Positions 17,662 through 26,467 of a stretch of DNA of 64,000 nt are shown here, in pieces; positions within the stretch are counted from its first letter, which is position 1; each line of letters opens with the position of its first letter. The notes beneath the pieces are model-generated. The model worked only from the letters and a program-made list of their open reading frames with translations. It was not told the origin of the DNA and made no database searches. Both the position numbers and the translations under genes were made by a program. The stretch lies in the NCBI RefSeq assembly GCF_028682475.1, contig NZ_JANHLE010000012.1, positions 98,872 to 162,871 of the forward strand, written 5' to 3'. Origin of the DNA: Pseudomonas putida. GTDB taxonomy: Bacteria; Pseudomonadota; Gammaproteobacteria; Pseudomonadales; Pseudomonadaceae.

Positions 17662-18891
17662 TCAATGCCCGCTGCGCAGCATTTCCTTGGGAACGTACTT
17701 ACCGATTTCGTACTTGCCGATCGCCGCCCGGTGCACTTCATCCGGGCCATCGGCCAGACGCAGGGTGCGTTGCATGGCGTACATGTAAGCCAGCGGGAAG
17801 TCACCGCTAACCCCGGCACCGCCATGGATCTGGATCGCCCGGTCGATGACCTTCAAGGCTACGTTCGGCGCCACCACCTTGATCTGGGCGATCTCGCTGC
17901 GAGCGACTTTATTGCCCACCGTGTCCATCATGTAGGCGGCCTTCAGCGTCAGCAACCGGGCCATGTCGATTTCCATGCGCGAATCGGCGATCTTGTCGAC
18001 GTTACCGCCCAGGCGCGCCAGCGGGCGGCCAAATGCGGTGCGCTCCACCGAACGCTTGCACATCAGCTCAAGCGCCCGCTCGGCCATGCCGATCGAGCGC
18101 ATGCAATGGTGAATGCGTCCAGGGCCAAGACGCCCCTGGGCAATCTCGAAACCACGCCCCTCACCCAGCAGCACGTTCTGGTAAGGCACCCGCACATTCT
18201 CGAACAGCACTTCGGCATGACCATGGGGAGCATCGTCGTAACCGAACACCGGCAGCGGCCGGACGATCTTCACCCCGGGAGTATCGGTGGGTACCAGGAT
18301 CATTGAATGCTGCTGGTGACGCGGGCCGTCCGGGTTGCTCAAGCCCATGAAGATCATGATCTTGCAACGCGGATCACAAGCGCCGGAGGTCCACCATTTG
18401 CGGCCATTGATCACCCACTCGTCACCCTCGCGCACGGCGCGGGCGGCCATGTTGGTGGCATCGGAAGACGCCACATCCGGCTCAGTCATGGCAAAGGCGG
18501 AACGGATATCACCCCGCAGCAGCGGTTCCAGCCACTGACGCTTCTGCTCCTCGCTGCCATAGCGCACCAGCACTTCCATGTTGCCGGTGTCCGGGGCCGA
18601 GCAGTTGAACGGCTCGGGGCCCAGCAGCGATCGGCCCATGATTTCAGCCAGGGGCGCATATTCCAGGTTGCTCAAGCCTGCGCCCAGCTCCGACTCGGGC
18701 AGAAACAGGTTCCACAGCCCTTCAGCCTTGGCCTTGGCCTTGAGCTCTTCCATGATTGCGGTCGGCTGCCAGCGATCGCCCTCGGCAACCTGGCGTTCGA
18801 ACACCGCCTCGGCGGGATAGACATAAGCATCCATGAACGCCGTGACACGTTCGCGCAACGCCTGGACCTTGGGTGAATAGGCGAAATCCAT
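17662..18891 (-). CDS. Acyl-CoA dehydrogenase (ACAD10/11-like)
   Basis: A 409-residue FAD enzyme oxidising an acyl-CoA in the cytoplasm. [15 protein letters not shown] (about residues 135-149) and WTSGACDP are the acyl-CoA/FAD-binding loops, and [14 protein letters not shown] with DGPDEVH near the C-terminus is typical of ACAD10/11-like enzymes, in which an Asp replaces the usual catalytic Glu. Substrate unknown; branched or hydroxylated acyl-CoA is possible. It is divergent from a LysR regulator at 19030, which is its likely controller. Confidence 0.85.
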   Translation of the reverse strand: MDFAYSPKVQALRERVTAFMDAYVYPAEAVFERQVAEGDRWQPTAIMEELKAKAKAEGLWNLFLPESELGAGLSNLEYAPLAEIMGRSLLGPEPFNCSAPDTGNMEVLVRYGSEEQKRQWLEPLLRGDIRSAFAMTEPDVASSDATNMAARAVREGDEWVINGRKWWTSGACDPRCKIMIFMGLSNPDGPRHQQHSMILVPTDTPGVKIVRPLPVFGYDDAPHGHAEVLFENVRVPYQNVLLGEGRGFEIAQGRLGPGRIHHCMRSIGMAERALELMCKRSVERTAFGRPLARLGGNVDKIADSRMEIDMARLLTLKAAYMMDTVGNKVARSEIAQIKVVAPNVALKVIDRAIQIHGGAGVSGDFPLAYMYAMQRTLRLADGPDEVHRAAIGKYEIGKYVPKEMLRSGH

Positions 18892-19029
18892 GGGCAGTAC
18901 CTTCAGTGGAAAGAGGATCTGATGAAGAGCCTAGATCAGCGAGCAAAATCCACCTAGTCTATTCTCGGCGTGTATAAACATTCATAACCAATATATGATT
19001 GACCCATAACACCAACAAGAGCAGCGCCC

Positions 19030-19959
19030 ATGAACCTGAGCAAGGTCGATCTGAATCTGTTCATCGTCTTCGATGCCATCTACACCGAAGCCAACCTGAC
19101 CCGCGCCGGGCAGATCGTCGGCATTACCCAGCCTGCAGTGTCCAATGCCTTGTCGAGGCTACGCGAGACCTTCAACGACCCGCTGTTCGTCCGTACTGCG
19201 CAAGGCATGGTGCCTACACCCATGGCACAGAACATCATCGGTCCGGTGCGCAATGCCCTGTCGTTGTTGCGCGTGTCGGTGCAGGAAAGCCGTATCTTCA
19301 ATCCCCTGCAGGCAAACAAGACCTTTCGCATCAGCATGACCGACCTCACCGAGGCGGTGATCCTGCCGCCATTGTTTCAGCGCCTGCGCCGTTTAGCGCC
19401 AGCGGTAATCATCGAGAGTTTTCTCTGCAAGCGTCGTGAGACCACCAAGGAGCTGGCTGCCGGGCGCCTGGATTTTGCCGTCGATGCCCCGCTCAACACC
19501 GACCCGCAGGTGCGCCACGTCAAGCTCATGCAGGATCAGTACGTCTGCGCCTTGCGTCAGGGCCATCCGATGGCCAAAGACAAACTCAGCCTCGACGATT
19601 ACCTGGCGATGACCCACATCCATATTTCCAGCCGCCGCAACGGCCTGGGCTATGTCGACCTGGCCCTGGGCAAGATGGGCGTACAGCGCAAGATCGCCCT
19701 GCGTTCGCAGCATTACCTGATGGCCTCGCAAGTGCTGCAACAGACCGACATGGTCATGACCGTGCCGGAGCGCTTCGCCCGCCGTCACCAGCTCAACTAC
19801 CTGAGCCTGCCGGTCAACGATGTGCCACCGCTGGAAACCCACCTTTATTGGCATGAAAGCACCGACCAGGATCCGGCCAACCGCTGGATGCGCGAGCAGA
19901 TCATTGAGTTGTGCCAGGCAGTGGTGGCGCAGGATGAGCGGGCGCAGGCACAGGCTTGA
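19030..19959 (+). CDS. LysR-family transcriptional regulator
   Basis: A 309-residue regulator. Residues 5-65 (LNLFIVFDAIYTEANLTRAG ... QPAVSNALSRLRETFNDPLFVR) are the NodD-like LysR helix-turn-helix, followed by an effector-binding domain. The 138-bp gap to the divergent acyl-CoA dehydrogenase contains AT-rich half-dyads (CATAACCAATATATG near 18985) suitable for binding. Control of the dehydrogenase is inferred from the arrangement. Confidence 0.85.
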   Translation: MNLSKVDLNLFIVFDAIYTEANLTRAGQIVGITQPAVSNALSRLRETFNDPLFVRTAQGMVPTPMAQNIIGPVRNALSLLRVSVQESRIFNPLQANKTFRISMTDLTEAVILPPLFQRLRRLAPAVIIESFLCKRRETTKELAAGRLDFAVDAPLNTDPQVRHVKLMQDQYVCALRQGHPMAKDKLSLDDYLAMTHIHISSRRNGLGYVDLALGKMGVQRKIALRSQHYLMASQVLQQTDMVMTVPERFARRHQLNYLSLPVNDVPPLETHLYWHESTDQDPANRWMREQIIELCQAVVAQDERAQAQA

Positions 19960-19969
19960 TCCGCAGTGC

Positions 19970-19985
19970 TTGACGTATACGTCAA
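19970..19985 (+). promoter_or_regulatory. LiuR operator within a long-spacer promoter
   Basis: TTGACGTATACGTCAA is a perfect 16-bp palindrome ahead of the MerR-family gene. TTGACG also serves as a -35 element, with TAGGTT as a plausible -10 after an 18-bp spacer. That gives the over-long spacer that MerR-type regulators correct by bending the DNA. It fits the palindromic operators known for LiuR. Confidence 0.75.
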
Positions 19986-20027
19986 CCTGCCATTAGGTTA
20001 GCTCATGCCCTTTTCCCGAGCCTGACC

Positions 20028-20429
20028 ATGAGCAGCCAGACCTACAGCATCTCCGACCTGTCCCGCGAGCTGGACATCACCACCCGTGCCATCCGCTTCT
20101 ATGAGGAACAGGGCTTGCTCAGCCCCGAACGTCGGGGCCTTGAGCGCATCTATTCGGCCCGCGACAAGGTCAGTCTGAAACTGATCCTGCGCGGCAAGCG
20201 CATCGGCTTCTCGCTGGCAGAGTGCCGCGAACTGATCGAGCTCTACGACCCGACCAGCGGCAACCTGAAACAGTTGCACAGCATGCTGGCGAAAATCGCC
20301 GAACGCCGCGCCCAGCTCGAACAGCAACTGCTCGATATCCAGCAAATGCAGCTGGAGCTGGACACCGCCGAAGAGCGCTGTGAACAAGCGCTGGCCGCCA
20401 CCTTGAACAATCAGAAAAACAGCCATTGA
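20028..20429 (+). CDS. liuR: MerR-family regulator of leucine/isovalerate catabolism (LiuR-like)
   Basis: A 133-residue MerR regulator. Residues 7-75 form the MerR winged helix (YSISDLSRELDITTRAIRFY, LSPERRGLERIYSARD), and 80-125 form the antiparallel coiled-coil dimer helix. There is no metal-binding cysteine pair. It is immediately followed, 18 bp on, by mvaB, whose substrate belongs to leucine breakdown. It probably binds the palindrome 43 bp upstream and autoregulates the operon. In many gammaproteobacteria LiuR controls liuABCDE; here only the last enzyme is adjacent. Confidence 0.8.
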   Translation: MSSQTYSISDLSRELDITTRAIRFYEEQGLLSPERRGLERIYSARDKVSLKLILRGKRIGFSLAECRELIELYDPTSGNLKQLHSMLAKIAERRAQLEQQLLDIQQMQLELDTAEERCEQALAATLNNQKNSH

Positions 20430-20447
20430 GCCCTGAGGAACCGCGCC

Positions 20448-21347
20448 ATGTCATTGCCTGAAACAGTCCGCCTGGTTGAAGTCGGCCCGCGCGACGGCCT
20501 GCAGAATGAAGCCCAGCCCATCAGCGTGGCAGACAAGGTCCGGCTGGTCGATGACCTGACGGCAGCGGGCCTGTCCTATATAGAAGTGGGCAGCTTCGTC
20601 TCGCCCAAGTGGGTGCCGCAAATGGCCGGCTCCGCCGAGGTGTTTGCCAACATCAAGCAACAGTCGGGTGTCACCTATGCCGCCCTGGCGCCGAACCTGC
20701 GCGGTTTCGAAGATGCCCTGGCAGCCGGGGTGAAGGAAGTAGCGGTGTTCGCCGCAGCGTCCGAGGCCTTTTCCCAGCGCAACATCAACTGCTCGATCAA
20801 CGAAAGCCTGCAGCGTTTCGTGCCAATCATGGAAGCAGCCCGGGCAAACGACGTGCGGGTACGTGGTTATGTGTCGTGCGTGCTGGGCTGCCCGTATGAA
20901 GGCGCGGTGACTGCCGAGCAGGTAGCGCCGGTGGCCCGTGAGTTGTTTGAAATGGGCTGTTATGAAGTGTCGCTGGGTGACACGATCGGCACCGGCACCC
21001 CGGGCGCCACCCGCCGCCTGTTCGAGGTGGTCGCCGCGCACGTGCCACGCGCCCAGCTGGCCGGGCACTTCCATGACACCTACGGCCAGGCCTTGGCCAA
21101 CGTCTATGCCAGCCTGCTTGAAGGCATCAACATTTTCGACAGCTCGGTCGCAGGCCTGGGTGGCTGCCCCTACGCCAAGGGCGCCAGCGGTAACGTGGCC
21201 AGCGAAGACGTGCTGTACATGCTTCAAGGCCTGGGTATCGAGACCGGTATCGACCTGGACCGCTTGATCGACGCGGGCCTGCGTATCAGCAAGGTGCTTG
21301 GCCGTACCAGCGGTTCCCGGGTAGCACGCGCACGTAACGCGCAGTAA
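20448..21347 (+). CDS. mvaB: Hydroxymethylglutaryl-CoA lyase
   Basis: A 299-residue cytoplasmic enzyme cleaving HMG-CoA to acetyl-CoA and acetoacetate, the last step of leucine degradation. VEVGPRDGLQNE near the N-terminus is the DRE-TIM-type metal-binding motif, and SVAGLGGCPYAKGASGN (Cys at about residue 240) is the HMG-CoA lyase signature with the catalytic cysteine. The start at ATG 20448 follows GAGGAA. The other liu genes are not in this window. Confidence 0.93.
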   Translation: MSLPETVRLVEVGPRDGLQNEAQPISVADKVRLVDDLTAAGLSYIEVGSFVSPKWVPQMAGSAEVFANIKQQSGVTYAALAPNLRGFEDALAAGVKEVAVFAAASEAFSQRNINCSINESLQRFVPIMEAARANDVRVRGYVSCVLGCPYEGAVTAEQVAPVARELFEMGCYEVSLGDTIGTGTPGATRRLFEVVAAHVPRAQLAGHFHDTYGQALANVYASLLEGINIFDSSVAGLGGCPYAKGASGNVASEDVLYMLQGLGIETGIDLDRLIDAGLRISKVLGRTSGSRVARARNAQ

Positions 21348-21356
21348 TCCCAAGCG

Positions 21357-21421
21357 GTAACAGCCTGGTGGCGACCGGGGTGTTACCGCTCCCGCACTTT
21401 TCAGAAAAAAACCGGGTAACA
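21357..21421 (+). promoter_or_regulatory. Candidate CbrB enhancer sites upstream of crcY
   Basis: Three TGTTAC half-sites are present: GTAACA at 21357-21362, TGTTAC at 21381-21386 and GTAACA at 21416-21421. They lie about 110-170 bp upstream of the predicted crcY start, the right distance for an NtrC-type activator. CbrB is known to activate crcZ and crcY through such sites; binding here is inferred. Confidence 0.65.
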
Positions 21422-21470
21422 CGGAAACAATTCGACAGATTCCCCCGCCTCATTTTCCTGCCAAAAAACT

Positions 21471-21483
21471 TAAATCATTGATT
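21471..21483 (-). promoter_or_regulatory. IHF-binding site between enhancer and sigma-54 promoter
   Basis: TAA-ATCA-TTGAT-T matches the IHF consensus at every defined base. Its place between the TGTTAC sites and the -24/-12 promoter is where IHF commonly bends DNA to bring a sigma-54 activator to the polymerase. Confidence 0.6.
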
Positions 21484-21501
21484 TTATTGAGTTTTAAAAA
21501 G

Positions 21502-21518
21502 TTGGCACGGCACCTGCT
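21502..21518 (+). promoter_or_regulatory. Sigma-54 promoter of crcY
   Basis: TTGGCACGGCACCTGCT contains the -24 GG (21504-21505) and -12 GC (21516-21517) separated by ten bases. Transcription should start near 21529. Confidence 0.8.
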
Positions 21519-21528
21519 ATATCTTTGG

Positions 21529-21890
21529 TACAAGAACAATAAAAACTGTGACACACCCAATAAAAATAAGACGTAACGACTCTGACATAACAAGAACAAC
21601 ACGGCAGAGACGCAGCTAACAGATTTTTTTGGAGAAGATGTGCTTTTCCGGGGTTCGTCCCCGCAACCTGACAGAAAACAATAAAACTACCCCAAGGTAG
21701 CGAAGGTCACGGTTGGATCAGAAATGATGAGAGTAGATCGGCGCTCAAAAAAATACGTTTGCTCTTGATCCCGAATGGGGATCGCCAGATGCAAGAGGCA
21801 ACGGTCGCCAAAAACAACAACAGGCCGCCCTCCAATAACAAAAAAAGAGCACGCAACAATCTTTGAGGGGAGCTTCGGCTCCCCTCAGTG
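21529..21890 (+). ncRNA. crcY: CrcY small RNA, antagonist of Hfq/Crc catabolite repression
   Basis: Between mvaB and mgtC lies about 540 bp without a gene, the place I remember for crcY in P. putida. CrcZ and CrcY sequester Hfq (with Crc) and so relieve catabolite repression. The region carries at least six A-rich AANAANAA motifs in probable single strands: 21535-21542, 21559-21566, 21589-21596, 21677-21684, 21813-21820 and 21834-21841. It starts at a sigma-54 promoter and ends at a GAGGGGAGC-TTCG-GCTCCCCTC hairpin (21865-21886). The predicted RNA is about 360 nt, close to known CrcY/CrcZ sizes. The exact ends are estimated. Confidence 0.88.
21865..21886. terminator. crcY terminator hairpin
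   Basis: A perfect 9-bp stem GAGGGGAGC/GCTCCCCTC with a TTCG tetraloop. It overlaps the mgtC stop codon (21885-21887), so it may end both convergent transcripts. The T-tract is weak. Confidence 0.75.
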
Positions 21891-22409
21891 CTTCCTGCCC
21901 TCCCCGTTTTCATCCTCATCGTCTTTTTCGAACCGGTTCACCACCCAGGGCATCACACCCAACACCAAAAGCGCCAACAGGGTGCTGATCACCGCCGTGG
22001 CTTCGCGCCCCACGCCGGCTGCGACGCCGATGGCCGCTGTCATCCACAACCCTGCTGCCGTTGTCAGGCCTTTGACGTGGTCGAGTTGTTGATGATGACC
22101 TTTGAGAATGGTCCCGGCGCCGAGAAAGCCGATGCCCGCGACGATCCCCTGTACCACCCGGCTCAAGGCCGCATCGTCGGCCCCGGCCATGCGCGGCACC
22201 AGCACGAACAGTGCGGCGCCCATGGCCACCAGCATGTGCGTACGCACACCGGCGGCTTTGCCCTTGAGTTCGCGCTCGAAGCCCAGTATGCCACCGAGCA
22301 ACGCGGCCATCAGCATCCGCACCGTCACCTGGGTCAGCTGCTTGGCATCATTGATGTCAGCGAACTCGGCCACCAGGGTCAACCAGACTTGATGCCACCA
22401 GGCGTCCAT
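21885..22409 (-). CDS. MgtC/SapB-family membrane protein
   Basis: A 174-residue inner-membrane protein. VRMLMAALLGGILGFERELKGKAAGVRTHMLV is the MgtC signature, and about five hydrophobic segments follow before an acidic C-terminal tail (KDDEDENGEGRKH). Relatives serve in growth at low magnesium and in phosphate homeostasis. ATG 22409 has GGAG seven bases upstream; ATG 22442 with a weaker site is an alternative, adding 11 residues. The frame is open much further upstream but that stretch is not MgtC-like. Confidence 0.8.
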   Translation of the reverse strand: MDAWWHQVWLTLVAEFADINDAKQLTQVTVRMLMAALLGGILGFERELKGKAAGVRTHMLVAMGAALFVLVPRMAGADDAALSRVVQGIVAGIGFLGAGTILKGHHQQLDHVKGLTTAAGLWMTAAIGVAAGVGREATAVISTLLALLVLGVMPWVVNRFEKDDEDENGEGRKH

Positions 22410-22594
22410 CGGCGTGCTCCGCATCAGGGGCTGTTTCTCCATGGACCATCCGCCTGGCCACAAGTGCAGCACTGGCCGCTGATCGGTTGGTGCCAGCCTC
22501 AGAAGCCGACGCTCTGACTGTAGCAGGTGCGGTGGATGGTCGCAGGCGCTCTCAAAACTGCCGTTGAGGCCTCGATAATCTAAGGCCTTCGCAG

Positions 22595-22636
22595 ATCTGA
22601 CGGAAAATCTGATACGGTTTTTATCGAAATATCTGA
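22595..22636 (+). repeat. Three ATCTGA repeats upstream of ccoG
   Basis: ATCTGA occurs at 22595, 22607 and 22631, that is in a 12-bp register, about 70-110 bp before the ccoG start. Each is preceded by an A/T or A/G pair. They may be a regulator-binding array. Nothing else clear was seen in the gap 22443-22704. Confidence 0.3.
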
Positions 22637-22704
22637 GCCTGTTATGCAAACAGATGAGGCGCCATAGTGCTCTGGCCTGATCGAGGCCTGATGAGCGACG
22701 AACC

Positions 22705-24117
22705 ATGAGCGATAGAATTCCCGTCCAGATCGTTGAAATTGCCGAGCCTTCCACCACCAAGAAGAAGACCGCCAGCAGCGACAGACAGATCCACACCCGC
22801 AGCTTCACCGGCTTGTTTCGTAACCTGCGCCTGGGTGGCGCGGGCTTTCTGTTTTTGCTGTTCTTCGGCACCGTCTGGCTGAACTGGAACGGTCGCCAGG
22901 CCGTGCTATGGGATCTTGCCGACAGCAAGTTCCATATTTTCGGTGCAACCTTCTGGCCACAAGATTTCATTCTCTTGTCGGCACTGCTGATCATCTGCGC
23001 CTTCGGCCTGTTTGCCATCACCGTGTTTGCCGGGCGGGTCTGGTGCGGTTACACCTGCCCGCAAAGCTCCTGGACGTGGATATTCATGTGGTGCGAGAAG
23101 GTCACCGAAGGCGATCGCAACCAACGCATCAAGCTCGATGCCGCCCCCTGGGGGGTGAACAAGCTGGCCCGGCGCTCGGCCAAACATACGCTGTGGCTGG
23201 CCATCAGCGTGCTCACCGGTCTGACCTTCGTCGGCTATTTCACCCCGATCCGACCGCTGGCCGAAGAGCTGTTCACCTTGCAGCTGGGCGGCGTCAGCCT
23301 GTTCTGGATCCTGTTCTTCACCGGCGCCACCTACATCAATGCCGGCTGGTTGCGGGAAGCGGTGTGCATGCACATGTGTCCGTATGCGCGTTTCCAGAGC
23401 GTGATGTTCGACAAGGACACCCTGGCCATCGCCTACGACCCGGCACGCGGCGAGTCCCGCGGCCCACGCAAGAAAGACAGCGACTACAAGGCCAAAGGCC
23501 TGGGCGATTGCATCGACTGCCAGATGTGTGTGCAGGTCTGCCCGACCGGTATCGACATCCGTGACGGCCTGCAGATGGAATGCATCGGCTGCGCCGCCTG
23601 CATCGACGCCTGTGACTCGATCATGGACAAGATGGGCTATGCCCGCGGCCTGGTTGGCTACAAGTCCGAACACAACCTGCAAGGCGGCAAGACCAACTGG
23701 CTGCGCCCTCGCCTGCTCGGTTACGTCACCGCGCTGGTGGTGATGATCGGTGCCTTGGTCATCGCCCTGCAGCAACGGCCGATGGTGTCGATGGACGTAA
23801 TCAAGGACCGTGGCCTGTTCCGCGAGAACAACCTGGGCCAGATCGAAAACATCTACACCCTCAAGGTCATCAACAAGACCCAGCAAGCGCAGCACTACCG
23901 CTTGCGCCTGGTGGACGCCGAGGGCTTCGAGTTGCACGGCAAGACCGAGTTCACCCTGGATGCGGGCGAGATGAGCGAGATGCCGGTATCGGTGGCGATG
24001 CTTGCCGAACGGCCGCAAAGCAGCTCCCAGGAAATTGGTTTCGAAATCAGCGACAGCGACCAACCGGGTATTTCCAGTGTTGCCCACAGCCGTTTTGTCG
24101 CGCCTTTGAACCGCTGA
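22705..24117 (+). CDS. ccoG: Cytochrome c oxidase accessory protein CcoG (FixG/RdxA)
   Basis: A 470-residue inner-membrane iron-sulfur protein that acts in copper reduction for assembly of cbb3 oxidase. About four or five helices occupy the first 230 residues, with VWCGYTCPQSSW and CMHMCPYARFQ as conserved cysteine motifs. Two 4Fe-4S clusters follow: CIDCQMCVQVCP (about 269-280) and CIGCAACIDAC (about 293-303). A last helix (about 338-357) precedes a periplasmic Ig-like C-terminal domain. The ccoNOP oxidase genes are not adjacent, so this may be a second copy. Confidence 0.9.
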   Translation: MSDRIPVQIVEIAEPSTTKKKTASSDRQIHTRSFTGLFRNLRLGGAGFLFLLFFGTVWLNWNGRQAVLWDLADSKFHIFGATFWPQDFILLSALLIICAFGLFAITVFAGRVWCGYTCPQSSWTWIFMWCEKVTEGDRNQRIKLDAAPWGVNKLARRSAKHTLWLAISVLTGLTFVGYFTPIRPLAEELFTLQLGGVSLFWILFFTGATYINAGWLREAVCMHMCPYARFQSVMFDKDTLAIAYDPARGESRGPRKKDSDYKAKGLGDCIDCQMCVQVCPTGIDIRDGLQMECIGCAACIDACDSIMDKMGYARGLVGYKSEHNLQGGKTNWLRPRLLGYVTALVVMIGALVIALQQRPMVSMDVIKDRGLFRENNLGQIENIYTLKVINKTQQAQHYRLRLVDAEGFELHGKTEFTLDAGEMSEMPVSVAMLAERPQSSSQEIGFEISDSDQPGISSVAHSRFVAPLNR

Positions 24118-24154
24118 TCACATACACTTCGCAGCAGTCGAAACGTCCTGAGCC

Positions 24155-25567
24155 ATGATGAAACGCTACGAAAAATTCGCCGACGACATTGCCGAACTGA
24201 TTCGCTCCGGGGTCCTGGGCCCCGGCCAGCGCGTGCCGTCGGTGCGCTACGCCAGCCAGACCCACGGGGTCAGCCCTTCCACGGTATTCCAGGCCTACTA
24301 CCTGCTGGAACGCCGCGGGCTGATCCGCGCGCGGCCGCGCTCGGGCTATTTCGTCAACGCCCATGCGCCGCGGCAGTTCAGCGAGCCGCAGATCATCGAG
24401 CAGGCGAGTGAGTCCACCGAAGTGGATGTCAGCGAGCTGGTGTTCTCGATTCTCGACTCGATCAAGGACCCGCAAACCGTCGCCTTCGGTTCGGCCTTCC
24501 CCAGCCCCCACCTGTTCCCGCTGCCGCGCCTGGCCCGCTCCATGGCCAGCGCCAGCCGCGAGATGGACCCGCGCATGGTGGTCACCGACCTGTCGCCGGG
24601 CAACCCGCAACTGCGTCGGCAGATTGCCCTGCGCTACATGGTCGGCGGGCTGATGTTGCCGATGGAGGAGCTGCTGATCACCAACGGCGCACTGGAGGCG
24701 CTGAACCTGTGCCTGCAGGCAGTCACCGAGCCGGGCGACCTGGTGGCGATCGAGGCACCTGCCTTTTACGCCTGCCTGCAGATCCTTGAACGGCTGAAAC
24801 TGAAGGCGGTGGAGATCCCCGTGCACCCGCGCGAGGGCATCGACCTTGGGGTGCTGGCGCAGACCCTGGCCAAACACCCGGTCAAGGCCGTCTGGTGCAT
24901 GACCAATTTCCAGAATCCGGTGGGCGCGAGCATGCCGGAGGAGAAAAAGCAGCAACTGGTCGAACTGCTGCGCCAGCATCAGGTGCCGTTGATCGAAGAC
25001 GACGTCTATGCCGAGCTGTATTACGCCCAGCAGGCGCCAAAACCGGCCAAAGCCTTCGATACCGATGGCCTGGTGATGCACTGCGGCTCTTTCTCCAAGA
25101 GCCTGGCGCCGGGCTACCGGATCGGCTGGGTGGCCGCCGGGCGCTATGCGCAAAAAATCGAACGGCTGAAACTGATGACTTCGCTGTGCGCCTCGATGCC
25201 GGCCCAGGCGGCAATCGCCGACTACCTGCAGCACGGCGGCTACGATCGGCACCTGCGCAGGCTGCGCTATGCCCTGGAAGAGCAGCAGAGCGCCATGCTG
25301 GCCGCCATTGCCCGGCACTTCCCGGCGCAGACCCGGGTCAGTCACCCCTCGGGGGGGTACTTCCTGTGGCTGGAGCTGCCGGAGCAGATGGACTCGCTCA
25401 AGCTGTTCCAGATGGCCCTGGCCCAGGGCATCAGCATCGCGCCCGGGCCGATCTTTTCGCCGACCCAGCGCTTTCGCAACTGCATCCGCCTGAACTACGG
25501 CAGCCCGTGGACCGAGCAATCGGAAAAAGCCATGGAGACCCTGGGCAGAATCGTGCGCTCGTTCTGA
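24155..25567 (+). CDS. MocR-type regulator (GntR helix with aminotransferase domain)
   Basis: A 470-residue protein. Residues 1-70 are a GntR winged helix (GQRVPSVRYASQTHGVSPSTVFQAY), and residues about 90-470 a fold-type I aminotransferase domain with SFSKSLAPGYRIGW (the Lys of SFSK should bind PLP). MocR proteins use PLP or its adducts as effectors. A second ATG 24158 is nearly equivalent. The controlled genes are unknown; the neighbours are ccoG and an SDR on the opposite strand. Confidence 0.85.
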   Translation: MMKRYEKFADDIAELIRSGVLGPGQRVPSVRYASQTHGVSPSTVFQAYYLLERRGLIRARPRSGYFVNAHAPRQFSEPQIIEQASESTEVDVSELVFSILDSIKDPQTVAFGSAFPSPHLFPLPRLARSMASASREMDPRMVVTDLSPGNPQLRRQIALRYMVGGLMLPMEELLITNGALEALNLCLQAVTEPGDLVAIEAPAFYACLQILERLKLKAVEIPVHPREGIDLGVLAQTLAKHPVKAVWCMTNFQNPVGASMPEEKKQQLVELLRQHQVPLIEDDVYAELYYAQQAPKPAKAFDTDGLVMHCGSFSKSLAPGYRIGWVAAGRYAQKIERLKLMTSLCASMPAQAAIADYLQHGGYDRHLRRLRYALEEQQSAMLAAIARHFPAQTRVSHPSGGYFLWLELPEQMDSLKLFQMALAQGISIAPGPIFSPTQRFRNCIRLNYGSPWTEQSEKAMETLGRIVRSF

Positions 25568-25591
25568 GCGCACGCCAGTGTGGAGGCAGGC

Positions 25592-26338
25592 TCAGCGCCC
25601 GCCGCCCAGGTCGATGAAGCTGCCTGTGGAATACGACGCCTTGTCGGACAGCAACCAGATAATCGCCTCAGCCACCTCTTCGGCCTGACCGCCACGGCCC
25701 ATGGGGATACCCGGCTCAAGCTTGCTGACCCGCTCCGGGTCGCCGCTGAGCGCGTGGAAGTCAGTGAATATGTAGCCCGGGCGCACGGCATTGACCCGGA
25801 TGCCGTCTCCGGCGACTTCTTTGGCCAGGCCCAGGGTGAAGGTGTCCAACGCCCCTTTGGACGCCGCGTAGTCGACATACTCGTTCGGCGACCCCAGCCG
25901 CGCGGCCACCGACGACACGTTGACGATGCTCCCGCCCTGCCCGCCCTGGCGTTTCGACATCCGCTGCACGGCATGCTTGCTGCAGAGCATCGGCCCGACC
26001 ACGTTGGTCTTCATCAACTTGAGCAGGCGGAACTCCGACATATGCTCAAGCTGACTCTTCTGGCCGATGGTCCCGGCATTGTTGACCAGCGCGCTCAGCG
26101 GCCCCAGTTCGGCATCGACGCGCTGAAACAGGTGAATGATCTCGTCCTCGACACTGACATCGGCTTTGACTGCGATGGCCTCGGCGCCCAGTTCGCGGAC
26201 GTCGGCCAGTACCCGCTGGGCCGCCTCGTCGTCACTCAGGTAGTTGATGCAGATCCGATACCCTTCACGGGCCGCCAGGCGTGCGGTCGCGGCGCCAATA
26301 CCACGACTGGCGCCGGTGATCAGGATGACTTTATCCAT
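25592..26338 (-). CDS. Short-chain dehydrogenase/reductase
   Basis: A 248-residue NAD(P)-dependent oxidoreductase of the classical SDR family. Visible are GASRGIG (about 9-15), NNAG (about 91-94), the catalytic Ser in VSS, and YAASK with the catalytic Tyr and Lys (about 161-165). The ATG at 26338 follows AAGGAGT. Substrate unknown. It is convergent with the MocR gene and divergent from copA. Confidence 0.88.
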   Translation of the reverse strand: MDKVILITGASRGIGAATARLAAREGYRICINYLSDDEAAQRVLADVRELGAEAIAVKADVSVEDEIIHLFQRVDAELGPLSALVNNAGTIGQKSQLEHMSEFRLLKLMKTNVVGPMLCSKHAVQRMSKRQGGQGGSIVNVSSVAARLGSPNEYVDYAASKGALDTFTLGLAKEVAGDGIRVNAVRPGYIFTDFHALSGDPERVSKLEPGIPMGRGGQAEEVAEAIIWLLSDKASYSTGSFIDLGGGR

Positions 26339-26380
26339 GGATACTCCTTGCCCCCAATGGCCTATAGCGCTCAGTGTGCC

Positions 26381-26395
26381 TGACAAATCTGTAAT
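26381..26395 (+). promoter_or_regulatory. Cop-box (CopR-type operator) of the copA operon
   Basis: TGACAAATCTGTAAT fits the Pseudomonas CopR consensus TGACA-N4-TGTNAT at all defined positions, 72 bp before the copA start. A CopRS pair is not in the window, so regulation would be in trans. Confidence 0.7.
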
Positions 26396-26467
26396 CTGCC
26401 GCTCAGATTTCTGACAGTCGTCGCTCGCTATGGTCGTGCCACCCTCGCTTATGGATTGGCAACCCCC

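Noticed and set aside
22410..23021. Upstream extension of mgtC to a 378-residue protein
   Set aside because: The added part overlaps the divergent ccoG gene and has no similarity to MgtC proteins.
24047..25573. A 508-codon minus-strand frame opposite the MocR gene
   Set aside because: Antisense shadow of a gene with clear helix-turn-helix and PLP-binding motifs.
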